Shown in pieces: positions 13,401-23,319 of a stretch of DNA of 64,000 nt. The stretch's first letter is position 1. Every line of letters starts with the position of its first letter. The notes beneath the pieces were generated by a model. The model worked only from the letters and a program-made list of their open reading frames with translations. It was not told the DNA's origin and made no database searches. The DNA comes from Amia ocellicauda (taxonomy: Eukaryota > Chordata > Actinopteri > Amiiformes > Amiidae), in contig NC_089863.1 in NCBI RefSeq assembly GCF_036373705.1, positions 24,539,917 through 24,603,916 of the forward strand, given 5' to 3'. Both the position numbers and the translations under genes were made by a program.

Positions 13401-15222
13401 GGCCGGTGAGTGAGGTACGTAGTGAGTAGAGCAGACCTTCCTCAGTTTAGCTTCAGAACAGTTTGATGTTGGGCTACAAAATGGCTCCCAGGATTATTAC
13501 TGTTGTTGCTGCTGCTGACTGTGTGTGTGTTTTCCAGGAGGTGTATCAGAGACTGGTGAACCTCAGTGTGCAGCTTCACGCATTACAGGTGAGTGTGTGT
13601 GTGTTTCTGAGAGAGAGAGATTGACTTTGTCCAGCTTGAATGACGATCGCATCGGAGCTGCAATGTTTTGCTCTTCGTTTTAAAAACAGTTCTTAAATGG
13701 AGCCTCATACTATGATATGTAATAGTCCGATAACATGATCAAAGTGTTTGAGCCCAAACAAGCGTCCTGTCCAATCAAAACAATACTGATTACAAATAGG
13801 CAACACTAAATACAAACAGGCTACAGAACAAAACACACACAGCCTGCAGTGACACAAATAAGATGACTATAATAGGAAGAAAAGCCCGCTTGCATTGGCT
13901 ACAAGGAGACAAACTTAGAGCTGCAGGACTAAAGTGTCTTTCTTTCTCATGGACGACCCTAATCTCAATTAGTGTACTGGACCGAAAAAATAAGTAGCCC
14001 CCACTTTAAACTGTCCGCAGCTCGATACTTTAGTAAATGGCAACACAAGAGGATCGTGGGAGAATTGACTAGACTATTTGAAGCAGAGGTGAGCGAGTGT
14101 GTGTTTGTGTGTCTGCATACCCATCTATTGCTCTTCTCGACTCTCTCCATCCCTGACTCTCTCTCAGGCGGCAGTGATCCAGCAGGACTCTGTTCTGGAG
14201 CTGTGCGTCAGACAGGAACCCGGCGGTGTCCCCACGCCCACCACCGCCCCCACCATGCCAACCCTCACCACCACGACCACAGCGGCGGCACCATCGATCC
14301 CGGAGAGGGGCCAGAAGCTGAGCCGTTCCCTGTCACGTGACACGGGCCTGGATGCCAGCGTGGGGGCGGCCGTGGCGGGGAGCAACGACCTGGCGCTGCT
14401 GCAGAGACAGCACACCCTGCTGCAGGAGGAGCTGGGCCGGCTCCGCGGGGCCGAGGCCAGGCTGCGGGACAGCGAGAGGGCCAGGGCCGAGCTGGAGAGG
14501 CAGCTGAGGGAGCTGAGGCACAGTGTCACCCTGCAGGAGCAGCGGGAGGGCAGCGGCCCGCAACCCCCGGCTGGAGCCCCGCCCACAGTGCAGGTACAGT
14601 GCTGTAGTACCATTAATGAGTGTGATATAGTGTTTTATACTGTAATACAGGGAATTATAGGAAAATAGTCCAGTATATTCTAGTCCAATTCAGTCCTAAA
14701 ATGTTTGTTGTTACTCTTCATTCAGTGAGTTAATATAAACACAGCCAATACACTCCCTTGTGCTTTGTAACATCTCACCTTTGACCTTTTACCTTCCTCT
14801 CAGGCTCCTCCCAGCTCAGAGGCTACGCTGCGTTTGGCTGAGGGCACTGACCAGACCGACCAATCGGAGTGTCCGCAGGAGGGCAGCGAATCGGAAGTGA
14901 ACTCCAACGACGAGGATGAGGATGAGGATGAGGATGAGGAAGACCTGTCCCCCCGGTCGGAGAGCCCCAGAGGTGAGAGGTCATGCACAGGCTCATGGGT
15001 ATTTTTTTCCCCTCTCTTGCTTTTTCTTAGTTTGTCATTTTGGAGCCACACACACTCTTTCATTCCCTGTGTGTCAGTCTGTGCTTCTCCATCCACTCCC
15101 CTCCCTCACGATCCCTCTTTTCTCCCTCTCTCTCGGAAGACTTGCAAGATATCCCAGAGGAGAGCGAGTGTGGCGGGGAACCCAGAGACACCGGGCCGGA
15201 CGGAGAGTCGCCCCCCAGCTAA
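4899..15222 (+). CDS. arhgef2: Rho guanine nucleotide exchange factor 2 (GEF-H1), 5' partial
   Basis: Microtubule-bound RhoA exchange factor of the Dbl family. 21 coding exons are visible: 4899-5061, 7568-7635, 8262-8325, 8735-8867, 9346-9455, 9782-9925, 10020-10270, 10604-10729, 10871-10988, 11077-11322, 11462-11538, 12032-12204, 12311-12378, 12550-12738, 12819-12932, 13042-13109, 13373-13405, 13538-13588, 14168-14593, 14804-14972, 15140-15222. They sum to 958 codons including the stop, in one frame with GT-AG borders. A C1 zinc finger (H-x12-C-x2-C start) spans roughly visible residues 25-71. The DH domain begins near [18 protein letters not shown] (about 222) and includes [13 protein letters not shown]. 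The PH domain spans about 455-555. A coiled coil lies near 808-850, followed by an Asp/Glu-rich tract, and the C-terminus has the family signature DLQDIPEE. The order and the junction peptides match human ARHGEF2 from memory. The first exon is missing. Compared with human, a C-terminal stretch appears absent. Confidence 0.93.
5105..5350 (+). repeat. degenerate CA-rich tandem repeat
   Basis: Imperfect repeats of CACACTGTACTGTCACA lie in the first visible ARHGEF2 intron. A cryptic open frame through this stretch is repeat-derived. Confidence 0.8.
6235..6690 (+). repeat. about 60-bp minisatellite (ACTGGAGCCAG family)
   Basis: Seven or so imperfect units combine GGCCAGACTGGAGCCAG, GCTGTGTGGACTATAG and a TATAG/TGTAG pentamer run of variable length. 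The array lies in an ARHGEF2 intron. The same composite motif appears near 15480-15530 and, in reverse, near 35378-35410. Confidence 0.88.
7361..7421 (+). repeat. (TG)n microsatellite
   Basis: A pure TG tract of about 61 bases in an ARHGEF2 intron, 147 bases before the second visible exon. Confidence 0.95.
7802..8208 (+). repeat. 0.4-kb intronic repeat, left arm of inverted pair
   Basis: This 407-base block, starting TCAATTCTCCCACGATCC and ending GCGATCGTCATT, recurs in reverse orientation at 13639-14068 in another ARHGEF2 intron. By eye the two are almost identical: I saw only isolated mismatches plus one insertion of about 23 bases in the right arm. No target-site duplication or coding content is evident. 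Confidence 0.9.
9002..9251. mobile_element. 250-bp MITE with TA target site
   Basis: The element is flanked by TA on both sides and has inverted ends (CACCAGCACTGTAACATTCG against, reversed, CACCAGCACCCCAGCATTCA). The subterminal CGCGAGGGATACGTTCC and CCCTCGCGGGAACTAG recall pogo/Tigger-type termini. It has no coding capacity and lies in an ARHGEF2 intron. Confidence 0.7.
9470..9776 (+). repeat. degenerate GACGTGACGCTGTGTG tandem repeat
   Basis: Units of GACGTGACGCTGTGTGTGTG with varying GT lengths fill the intron between ARHGEF2 exons 9346-9455 and 9782-9925. Antisense open frames here are repeat artefacts. Confidence 0.85.
9931..9980 (+). repeat. (TCTCTG)n hexanucleotide repeat
   Basis: About eight perfect CTGTCT hexamers begin a few bases after the donor at 9926 and form part of a short, pyrimidine-rich intron. 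Confidence 0.9.
11690..12020 (+). repeat. degenerate minisatellite in ARHGEF2 intron
   Basis: Imperfect units built around GTCCCTTGTGTGCGTGCTGA fill most of the intron between exons 11462-11538 and 12032-12204. The weakly open frames here contain only this repeat. Confidence 0.85.
13639..14068 (-). repeat. 0.4-kb intronic repeat, right arm of inverted pair
   Basis: This is the reverse-orientation copy of the block at 7802-8208, here 430 bases long because of an extra segment of about 23 bases near 13660-13690. It ends about 100 bases before the acceptor of exon 14168-14593. Confidence 0.9.
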
Positions 15223-16435
15223 CGGGCTCCCCGTGCCAGAACCCACCCACACTGGACAGAGCAGGACAGGACAGGGCAGGACTCGCCTGGGACACAACCA
15301 GAACTCAACCGGACTGGACAGAACTGCAGTAGACTGGACAGGACCACAGTGGACTTCCCTCCTTGAAGCAGTTCCTCCCTGGAGACTTAATTAGACACCC
15401 TCAATTAAACTTAATTGGAACCATGTTTTTTAAATTCCATTCAGCAATTAAACGGTCTATTTCCATACAACTCTATCGACAGACTGGAGCCAGCGCGGTG
15501 TGGACTATAGTATAGAGGTCCAGTCTGGAGCCAGATTAATGGATTATTTAATGGGATTTTTAAACCTATTTTTTAAACTGTAAATACAAGAAAAAAAGAA
15601 AACTAAATTCAAATCAGTTACTGTTTTCAGCATCAGAATCTATTTTTAAGAAGGTTCAATTAAGGGATCAATTAACTGAGGGAGCCGAGCGTGCTGGAGA
15701 TAGGACTGGGGGAGCTAGTGGAAAAATTAGGGAGGGAGGGAGGGATGGATGGAGGGAGGGAAGGAGAGAGAAGAGGGGTTCGGGGGGACATTCACATATA
15801 CCCTTATATATTTAGAACGCTGTGCGCTGAGATGACCCGCCCCCCCGCTAACCTCTCCTCTCTAAAACACACTGACTGGAGCTCTCTCTCCTCGCTGTAG
15901 AACCAAATGTATTTGTATTGCTGGGGGGTAGGGAGGGTTATGCAATGGTTCAGAATTATGAGGACGTCCTGGAAATATCTAGAACAACCGTGACAAGAAG
16001 GAGAGGTATGGAGTTCCATTCCAATTAACTAAACCAATTAAGCAATTGCACGACTCCAGCCGGCCCTGCTGGAAGCAGGGGTGCCTGCGGATCAAACCAA
16101 AGGGGGTCGGCAAGCACAAAGCAGGGTGGGAGAGGAGGAGGAGGAGAAGATCAATATAAATAATGAAGAACTAATGGATTAATTAAAAACACTGCGTTTG
16201 AAAAATTATTGGTGAACTAATTAGCAACGGTGACTGTCCCAATAATTCTGAACCATGTTGGGGGGGGGGGGGCAGTGTGTCTCCTGGACAAATGGACGCT
16301 CTGGGACTCCGCTTGGACTCTGCAGGCTGTTTTAAGCTTACGGGCTGGAAGTCTATTTTATTTAATTTTATTTAATCCCGTTTACAATTTTTAGTGCATG
16401 AAATAAAGTAATGAGAGGAGCCCAGCTGAGCCAGT
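15223..16435 (+). other. arhgef2: probable ARHGEF2 3'UTR
   Basis: The stop codon is TAA at 15220-15222. AT-rich sequence without conserved coding follows. A canonical AATAAA at 16402-16407 is the best candidate poly(A) signal. A copy of the ACTGGAGCCAG composite motif lies near 15480-15535, inside the proposed UTR. Confidence 0.5.
16402..16407 (+). terminator. candidate poly(A) signal for ARHGEF2
   Basis: AATAAA lies about 1.18 kb after the stop codon. It is the first clear canonical hexamer I saw downstream. Use is inferred, not shown. Confidence 0.45.
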
Positions 16436-17239
16436 GGTTCAGTCCCGGCAGCAGCTGATGCAGGGAGAGCTGTGATTGGCTGTTAGAGCCCAGGAGGCTC
16501 CGCCCCTCCAGTCCCAGGCTCAACTGGAGAGCTACTGCTTTTGTATGAATTAAGGAATGATATTAAACTGATTATATTAATGATTATTAATATTATTACC
16601 TACCCCTAACTCGATTTTGCCCTGAAATTCGGCCGGCCGACCAATCGCAAAGCACAAACCCACTACAACCCATGATGACGGCTTTCTATTGGCCAAAGAC
16701 TTCCTGTTTCTAACCAATGGGAAGCTGACAATAGTGGAGATCCTTCCCCCTGCTGTACTGCGCAGTAGCTCTCCAGGACCAGGGCTTAAGCCGCCGCCCC
16801 CTCCTATTTTTTATCAGATGGGTAAAGAGACACCAGGGTGTTTCTCTATATATATTGTATGTATTTTGTATGTATAAATATGTAAGGAAAGCTGAAAAAC
16901 AGACAAAAGGAGACTGAGAACGTTAAAAAAAAAAAAGAAACTTGACCTGTAATCGTTTTTATTATTTTATTGTATTTTGTTTGACTTATTTACTAAATCT
17001 TAATCTGTCGGAACAGCTGCAGCATTAAACTGTTGTCAAAGTTGCTTTGTTTTTTGACTCACTCAGACTGTGAATCATGCCTGATAAGAGAATCGGGGAG
17101 CCTTTTTATTGCTCTTTTTATTGCTCTCTGAAAGGGAAATAATGAACCCGTGTCGATCAATCAGTAACCCCGCTCTACTGTAGCCAAGGTGTGGCCGAAG
17201 GTGTCACGTCCTGGTCCGTACTCCCGTATTCATTTTTTA
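16436..17239. other. intergenic, no gene seen
   Basis: AT-rich sequence between ARHGEF2 and the transposon cluster. A single copy of the CTCCAGGACCAGGGCT motif lies near 16770. Nothing else is recognised. Confidence 0.6.
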
Positions 17240-17247
17240 GTCTAGAT

Positions 17248-17436
17248 CAGTGGTTTTCAAACCGGTCCTGGAGTGACCCCTCCCCTGCTGGTTTTTGTTC
17301 AACTGAGGTCTTAATTGCTTAATTGAATCTTGAATTGACCTAAAGCAATATACCATTCAATTAAGTAATTAAGACCTAGGTTGGAATAAAAACCTGCAGG
17401 GCAGGGGGTCCTCCAGGACCGGTTTGAAAACCCCTG
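17248..17436. mobile_element. hAT-type palindromic MITE, complete
   Basis: A 189-base element has hAT-like ends, CAGTGGTTTTCAAACCGG and, at the far end, CCGGTTTGAAAACCCCTG. The whole element is nearly palindromic. It is flanked by 8-base target repeats, GTCTAGAT (17240-17247) and CTCTAGAT (17437-17444), differing at one base. Truncated relatives lie at 22965, 27135 and 48834. Confidence 0.8.
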
Positions 17437-17639
17437 CTCTAGATAATAAGTTTGGGTCTCGTTTGGGGAAAAAAAAGTGCAATGGGAAATGCAATTTAGC
17501 CTTTTTGTACCATAAATACGTTTTCGTACACTATTGTTTATTATATAATAAAATTAACAATCAAAAAAAATATTCTGAGTAAAAAATATGCTCGACTATG
17601 CTACTAAAATAAATGTAGCATTTAAATCGTGTTGTTCTA

Positions 17640-18860
17640 CACTCACCTAAAGGATTATTAGGAACGCCTGTTCAATTTCTCATTAATGCAATTATCTAAC
17701 CAACCAATCACATGGCAGTTGCTTCAATGCATTTAGGGGTGTGGTCCTGGTCAAGACAATCTCCTGAACTCCAAACTGAATGTCTGAATGGGAAAGAAAG
17801 GTGATTTAAGCAATTTTGAGCGTGGCATGGTTGTTGGTGCCAGACGGGCCGGTCTGAGTATTTCACAATCTGCTCAGTTACTGGGATTTTCACGCACAAC
17901 CATTTCTAGGCTTTACAAAGAATGGTGTGAAAAGGGAAAAACATCCAGTATGCGGCAGTCCTGTGGGCGAAAATGCCTTGTTGATGCTAGAGGTCCGAGG
18001 AGAATGGGCCGACTGATTCAAGCTGATCGAAGAGCAACTTTGACTGAAATAACCACTCGTTACAACCGAGGTATGCAGCAAAGCATTTGTGAAGCCACAA
18101 CACGTACAACCTTGTGGCGGATGGGCTACAACAGCAGAAGACCCCACCGGGTACCACTCATCTCCACTACAAATAGGAAAATGAGGCTACAATTTGCACA
18201 AGCTCACTAAAATTGGACAGTTGAAGACTGGAAAAATGTTGCCTCGTCTGATGAGTCTCGATTTCTGTTGAGACATTCAGCTGGTAGAGTCAGAATTTGG
18301 CGTAAACAGAATGAGAACATGGATCAATCATGCCTTGTTACCACTGTGCAGGCTGGTGGTGGTGGTGTAATGGTGTGGGGGATGTTTTCTTGGCACACTT
18401 TAGGCCCCTTAGTGCCAATTGGGCATCGTTTAAATGCCACGGCCTACCTGAGCATTGTTTCTGACCATGTCCATCCCTTTATGACCACCATGTACCCATC
18501 CTCTGATGGCTACTTCCAGCAGGATAATGCACCATGTCACAAAGGTCGAATCATTTCAAATCGGTTTCTTGAACATGACAATGAGTTCACTGTACTAAAC
18601 TGGCCCCCACAGTCACCAGATCTCAACCCAATAGAGCATCTTTGGGATGTGGTGGAACGGGAGCTTCGTGCCCTGGATGTGCATCCCACAAATCTCCATC
18701 AACTGCAAGATGCTATCCTATCAATATGGGCCAACATTTCTAAAGAATGCTTTCAGCACCTTGTTGAATCAATGCCACGTAGAATTAAGGCAGTTCTGAA
18801 GGCGAAAGGGGGTCAAACACAGTATTAGTATGGTGTTCCTAATAATCCTTTAGGTGAGTG
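17640..18860 (+). mobile_element. Tc1-like transposon, family B copy 1
   Basis: A 1221-base element has inverted ends CACTCACCTAAAGGATTATT at both termini and a TA on each side (17638-17639, 18861-18862). It is the best preserved of three copies and contains one transposase frame interrupted by a single stop. Confidence 0.95.
17788..18828 (+). pseudogene. Tc1-like transposase, one internal stop
   Basis: A DD34E-type transposase that would cut and paste its element at TA. The N-terminal helix-turn-helix half starts [20 protein letters not shown]. The catalytic half has WRKQNEN-like context, then [10 protein letters not shown] (second Asp) and [11 protein letters not shown] (Glu). The two halves are in the same frame (17788 and 18268 differ by a multiple of three), separated by a TAA at 18208-18210. 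The other Tc1 copy at 47.4 kb has the same TAA; the copy at 25 kb has CAA there. About 346 codons in total, the usual Tc1 size. Confidence 0.9.
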
Positions 18861-19420
18861 TATATAGCATTTCATTCATATTTACTTAATAGCGTTATTA
18901 AGGGGGATTTTATAATTATTTGATTCTATCACCGAGCTGCTGGTCTGACACTCCCCCGGTGTCTGACCGCAAGGGCGATCCCCCAAATCCAGCCGACATG
19001 GTAGAGAACCGACCACCACCGAAACTCACCCCATCAGGGCCAGATCCCCGCCTATGACTGGATCTGGATTCTCATGGAGAGGGACTAGTGGCTCTGAGTA
19101 CGAGTAGGTGGGGTTGAAAGCTACATGAGCCGCCGTGCTTAATTCCCCGAGTCGAGCTCGCCTTCATTAGCCTCTAATTGGCTCATTTGCAGCTAATTGG
19201 CGCACCCCGTCGGACAGCAGCACAGGCGTCTGTGAAGAAGGCAGTGCTGACGTCAGAGGCGCCGGTGTGATCCAATAAGGGCAGTGAGGGGCTCGCATTG
19301 ATGACGTCAGCGCAGCGCTTTCCACGCGTGAGACAAACACGGCGGGTCGCTTCTTAACATCAAAGCTTTTCAGTAAAACCGTAGCCCCGACGTGCTTTGT
19401 CTCTTTGTAGGCTGTCAGTG

Positions 19421-19463
<43 letters not shown>

Positions 19464-19464
19464 G
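19421..19464 (+). repeat. (GT)n microsatellite
   Basis: A GT tract of about 44 bases, facing the CA tract at 19592-19632 in inverted orientation. Confidence 0.95.
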
Positions 19465-19588
19465 TTGGGGGCCCAGGTGCGGCGCGTTGACGTTATTATG
19501 ACCATTTGCTTTGGTGTTGACTTTGTGGTCGAAGTACGCGTGGAATTTGCTTATCTCTCTGTAGAGGGACCATAAATATAATAACCAA

Positions 19589-19591
<3 letters not shown>

Positions 19592-19632
<41 letters not shown>
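19592..19632 (+). repeat. (CA)n microsatellite
   Basis: A CA tract of about 41 bases. Confidence 0.95.
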
Positions 19633-19634
<2 letters not shown>

Positions 19635-19828
19635 GCCGGAGGTCCACAGAGTCCACGGACCCGCCCGCTTCTCCACACGGATGTCAAACCCGCACAACCG
19701 GCCACGGAGTCCTGGTACACCGGCCTCCGCACACGCACACACCGCGCCTGCGCGTCTCCTACACTTGCACCATATACCCATAACACACACAAACACACCC
19801 TCACTGTAAACACACAGTGCGACCCGCA

Positions 19829-19871
<43 letters not shown>

Positions 19872-21135
19872 CGCACAGGAGGTCAGTACAGAACCGAACC
19901 GAACCATTATTACACCTGGACTTAGTGTTGTGTTTGTATGAGTGTCAGCACTGTATGCTCTCATTATTATACCACCTAGTGTGTTATCTGTGTGAGTGAG
20001 TGGTTGCCCAACTTCATTGAGTAGGTGGGTGGCGAAGAAATGCAAAACTTTGGTAGTGAAGCTCTTGGGGAAACTTATGTGTTTCCATCCATGGCTCCAG
20101 GGAGTAAAGACATTGCTGACCCTGTTCAGGTGTTGCTCTGAGTTTGTTTACCCCAATTCGAGTTGCTGTGTCGGCATATTGTGGGGGGATCCTTCATGGA
20201 GGTGGATAACTGTCCTTTATTGATGGTGCGGTGCTGTGCTGTTTTCCCCTCTGTACAAAAACGATACATATGAAACCATTTACAAGGAGGCAAGAATCAT
20301 TAGTGATTGAAGCAGTTTTGAATCTGCCCTACGTATGTTTGTGTTGTGTTGAGAATTGTGTTTTCGTGTTGAAGTGAAAATAGGTTTATTTTACTTGAAT
20401 TCTGTGATGGTTGCTTTGACAGCATCCCTGCCACAGGTGGCGTTGGCGTCTGGTTTGGAAAGGAGTCTGGAAGAATAGTCAACCGGACTTTGAGATTGAG
20501 ATTTCAACATAGTTTGAGTGGTGTGTCTCGGTGGCACTAATCTTGTGGAGTCTTCTCCTCCTGCGCTTTTAAAGCTGAGTGTCTCCAAATCGGCAAACCA
20601 ATTCTCCTACATTTTGCAAACTGACCTCTCGCTTGTCTTTGGGGCTCTCCGGCACGTCTTTTGGTGTCATTCCATCGGACTTGGGACGAGTCTTCTTTTC
20701 GCAAGCTGGCTTTCGTTCTTCTGAAACGGTCAGTGGGTATTTTGGTCTGGCGTCCGGTGATTTTTGAACCTTGGAAAGCCCTACTGACTTCTGATTTGGA
20801 AAATACGGGCGGCTGATCTTGTAGCTTCCTGTGAAACTAGACTGAGTGCGTGTGCTAAACAGTGCATATAAAAAGAACTGGGCTGTTCTTTAAGAATCCT
20901 GAGTAGATCCCAGACATTGCCCTCGCCCCATCCTAAAACTGTCCACGGCTGTCTCCCAGTGTCAGTGCTACAGGACAGTGTGGTGTGTGTACAGTTTGAT
21001 TATATTTGACTCTACACCCTGATCTGCTCATCTACATGCTGAAATTAAAATAGGTTTGCATGATTACTTGCATAGCCGTTCATCTCACAAAACTTGTTTC
21101 CCTTCCCCTCTCCCTCTCTCTCTCTCCCTCTGCAG

Positions 21136-23236
21136 GTCCTGAGAGACTGTGGGATGGATTATCTTCTGGAGGCCCTGGAGACCATGCCTGTGACAGAGGC
21201 TGTAAGTTGTATGGGAGCCAAATGATCATTTGGAGAGATCTCGAAATGCATTTCAACATATCTTTAAATATTTAGAGAGATCTCTAAATTATTTCAAGAT
21301 ATCTTGAATTCAAATTCAGATATCTTTAAACCATTTACAGATATCTAAAGTGCTTTTTAAAGATATAGCTTATATTAGAGATATATTGCAGATATCTCTA
21401 ATTAAATATATATAATTTACTTAAATTTACATGTAAATCATTAAGACATCAGTGTGAGACATCTTCAAATGACTTCCTGTATGTTGGCTGAGATTATCAC
21501 GTCCTGTTTCCTCATTCAGTTACATAGAAATGAATGATCAAGTGAACAGGAAGTGATAATCTTGGGCTACATACAGGAAGTCATTTGCAGATATCACAAT
21601 GATTTGAAGATATCTTTAATTTAATGAAAGATCTCTCTAAATGATAATTTGGCTTGACTGCACCCACTACACCTGTCCATGTGAAGCTTGTAAGATAAAC
21701 CCTCGTGCCCTCTCTGTCTCAGGCGATGTGCTGGGGCACTCTGGGGACAGTCCGCCCTTTCGTCAACTTCCGCCCGGAGCGCGACGCCCGGGCACTGGCC
21801 GCCGCCATGACGAACAAAGGTGGGTGATGCTGTCGTTGAGCGAGAGCTGCTGTTCGCTAGAGCTTTTTTTGTTTTGTTGTTCTTGTTGTTGCTGGTCCAG
21901 ATGTTATTGAAATGGAAGATGCACCTGTTGTTGACGTTGATCCAGATGTTGTTTGGATGCAGATGTGAACACGCTGGTGAGAATCCTGACCAACCGCACC
22001 AACGCACAGAGGCAGCAGGTGGCCCAGGTGTACCGCTCCCTCACCAACCAGGTACCCCACCCTCACTGCACTGCGCTCTACACGACTGGGTCACCCATAT
22101 GCAGGCCCTACTTAATGCAAGGGCTTACCGGTGCTCTAGCCCTTGGGGCCCGAGCCAGCACAGGGGCCCATGCGTCTTGCGGGAAATTTGTTACAAAGTA
22201 TTCTGTGTCTGTCGTCTTTGCCTGTGGTCGGATTTGCTCTTGTGTGTGCAGCCCTGTGTCTGTGCCACCTGCCAACCATGCAATACCTTCGGGAAAGGGG
22301 TGGGGGCAGAGAGGCACAGATGTTTGATCTGGGGGGGATGATTTTCTACTGGCCAGGGTTAAAAAATCTATGATTGTGATTGGTGCATGGACCGCGGAAG
22401 TGGGGGGGGCGAACGGGCCCGGGCTACTATTGGCGCTATACATGGACATTTGTGGAGACAAAATCCTAAAAATAAAGAAGTCATGTATTAATTACAACAA
22501 GTGATAATATATCAGTACAATGCTGAATAATGATATGCATTATATTTCGTTTAGTATATTGCACATTTCCTAATTAGGCTCCTTGCGCTGTCACTGTGCT
22601 TAGTCCCGCCTTCAAGAAGTAAATTACCCAATCAGGCATGTCATATATGTCCCGCCTCCAAAGGGCACGTAACCAATCAGACATCAGAGAGCTTGTGACA
22701 GGTTAGAATTATTTTAAACACAAAACCGAGAAAATGTAATACTGGAGTTTGAAGTTTGCAAGCAGCGATCGGCTGCAAGATCTTCATCGTGAAATGGAAG
22801 TAATATACTGTTTTATATATTTTATTTATTTACATTTTGCATTTAATAAAAAGTGGCATTAACTACCGTATGTATTGCATTTCCATTGTGTTTTTGATGT
22901 TCGAATGTACACTTTTCAACATTCATTTTGAGCGTTAACACTAACAGTAGGCTATTGGCTAAAGCAGGGGTTTTCAAACCGGTCCTGGAGGACCCCCTGC
23001 CCTGCTGGTTTTTGATGCAACCTAGGTCTTAATTACTTAATTGAATGGTATATTGTTTTCAATTCAATTCAGGACGTCAATTCAGGATTTAAATTAAGCA
23101 ATTAATTGTTGGTAGACTTACAGAAAAAAAAATCTCCAATCTGGCAAACATGCAGTTATGGCTTAACTAAACCCGGGAAGGGTGATGGAAAACAAAAACA
23201 ATTAAAAACAATGATTAAATTAGGCTATAGGCCTAT

Positions 23237-23278
<42 letters not shown>

Positions 23279-23279
23279 T

Positions 23280-23319
<40 letters not shown>

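Larger units (their letters stand above)
18861..21135. other. region upstream of the ANXA9-like gene
   Basis: No conserved exon is recognised. The 19150-19800 part is relatively rich in CpG and could hold a promoter and a noncoding first exon, since the first coding exon at 21136 starts with a splice acceptor. Two long microsatellites (GT at 19421-19464, CA at 19592-19632) and a GA tract (19833-19869) lie here. Confidence 0.4.
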
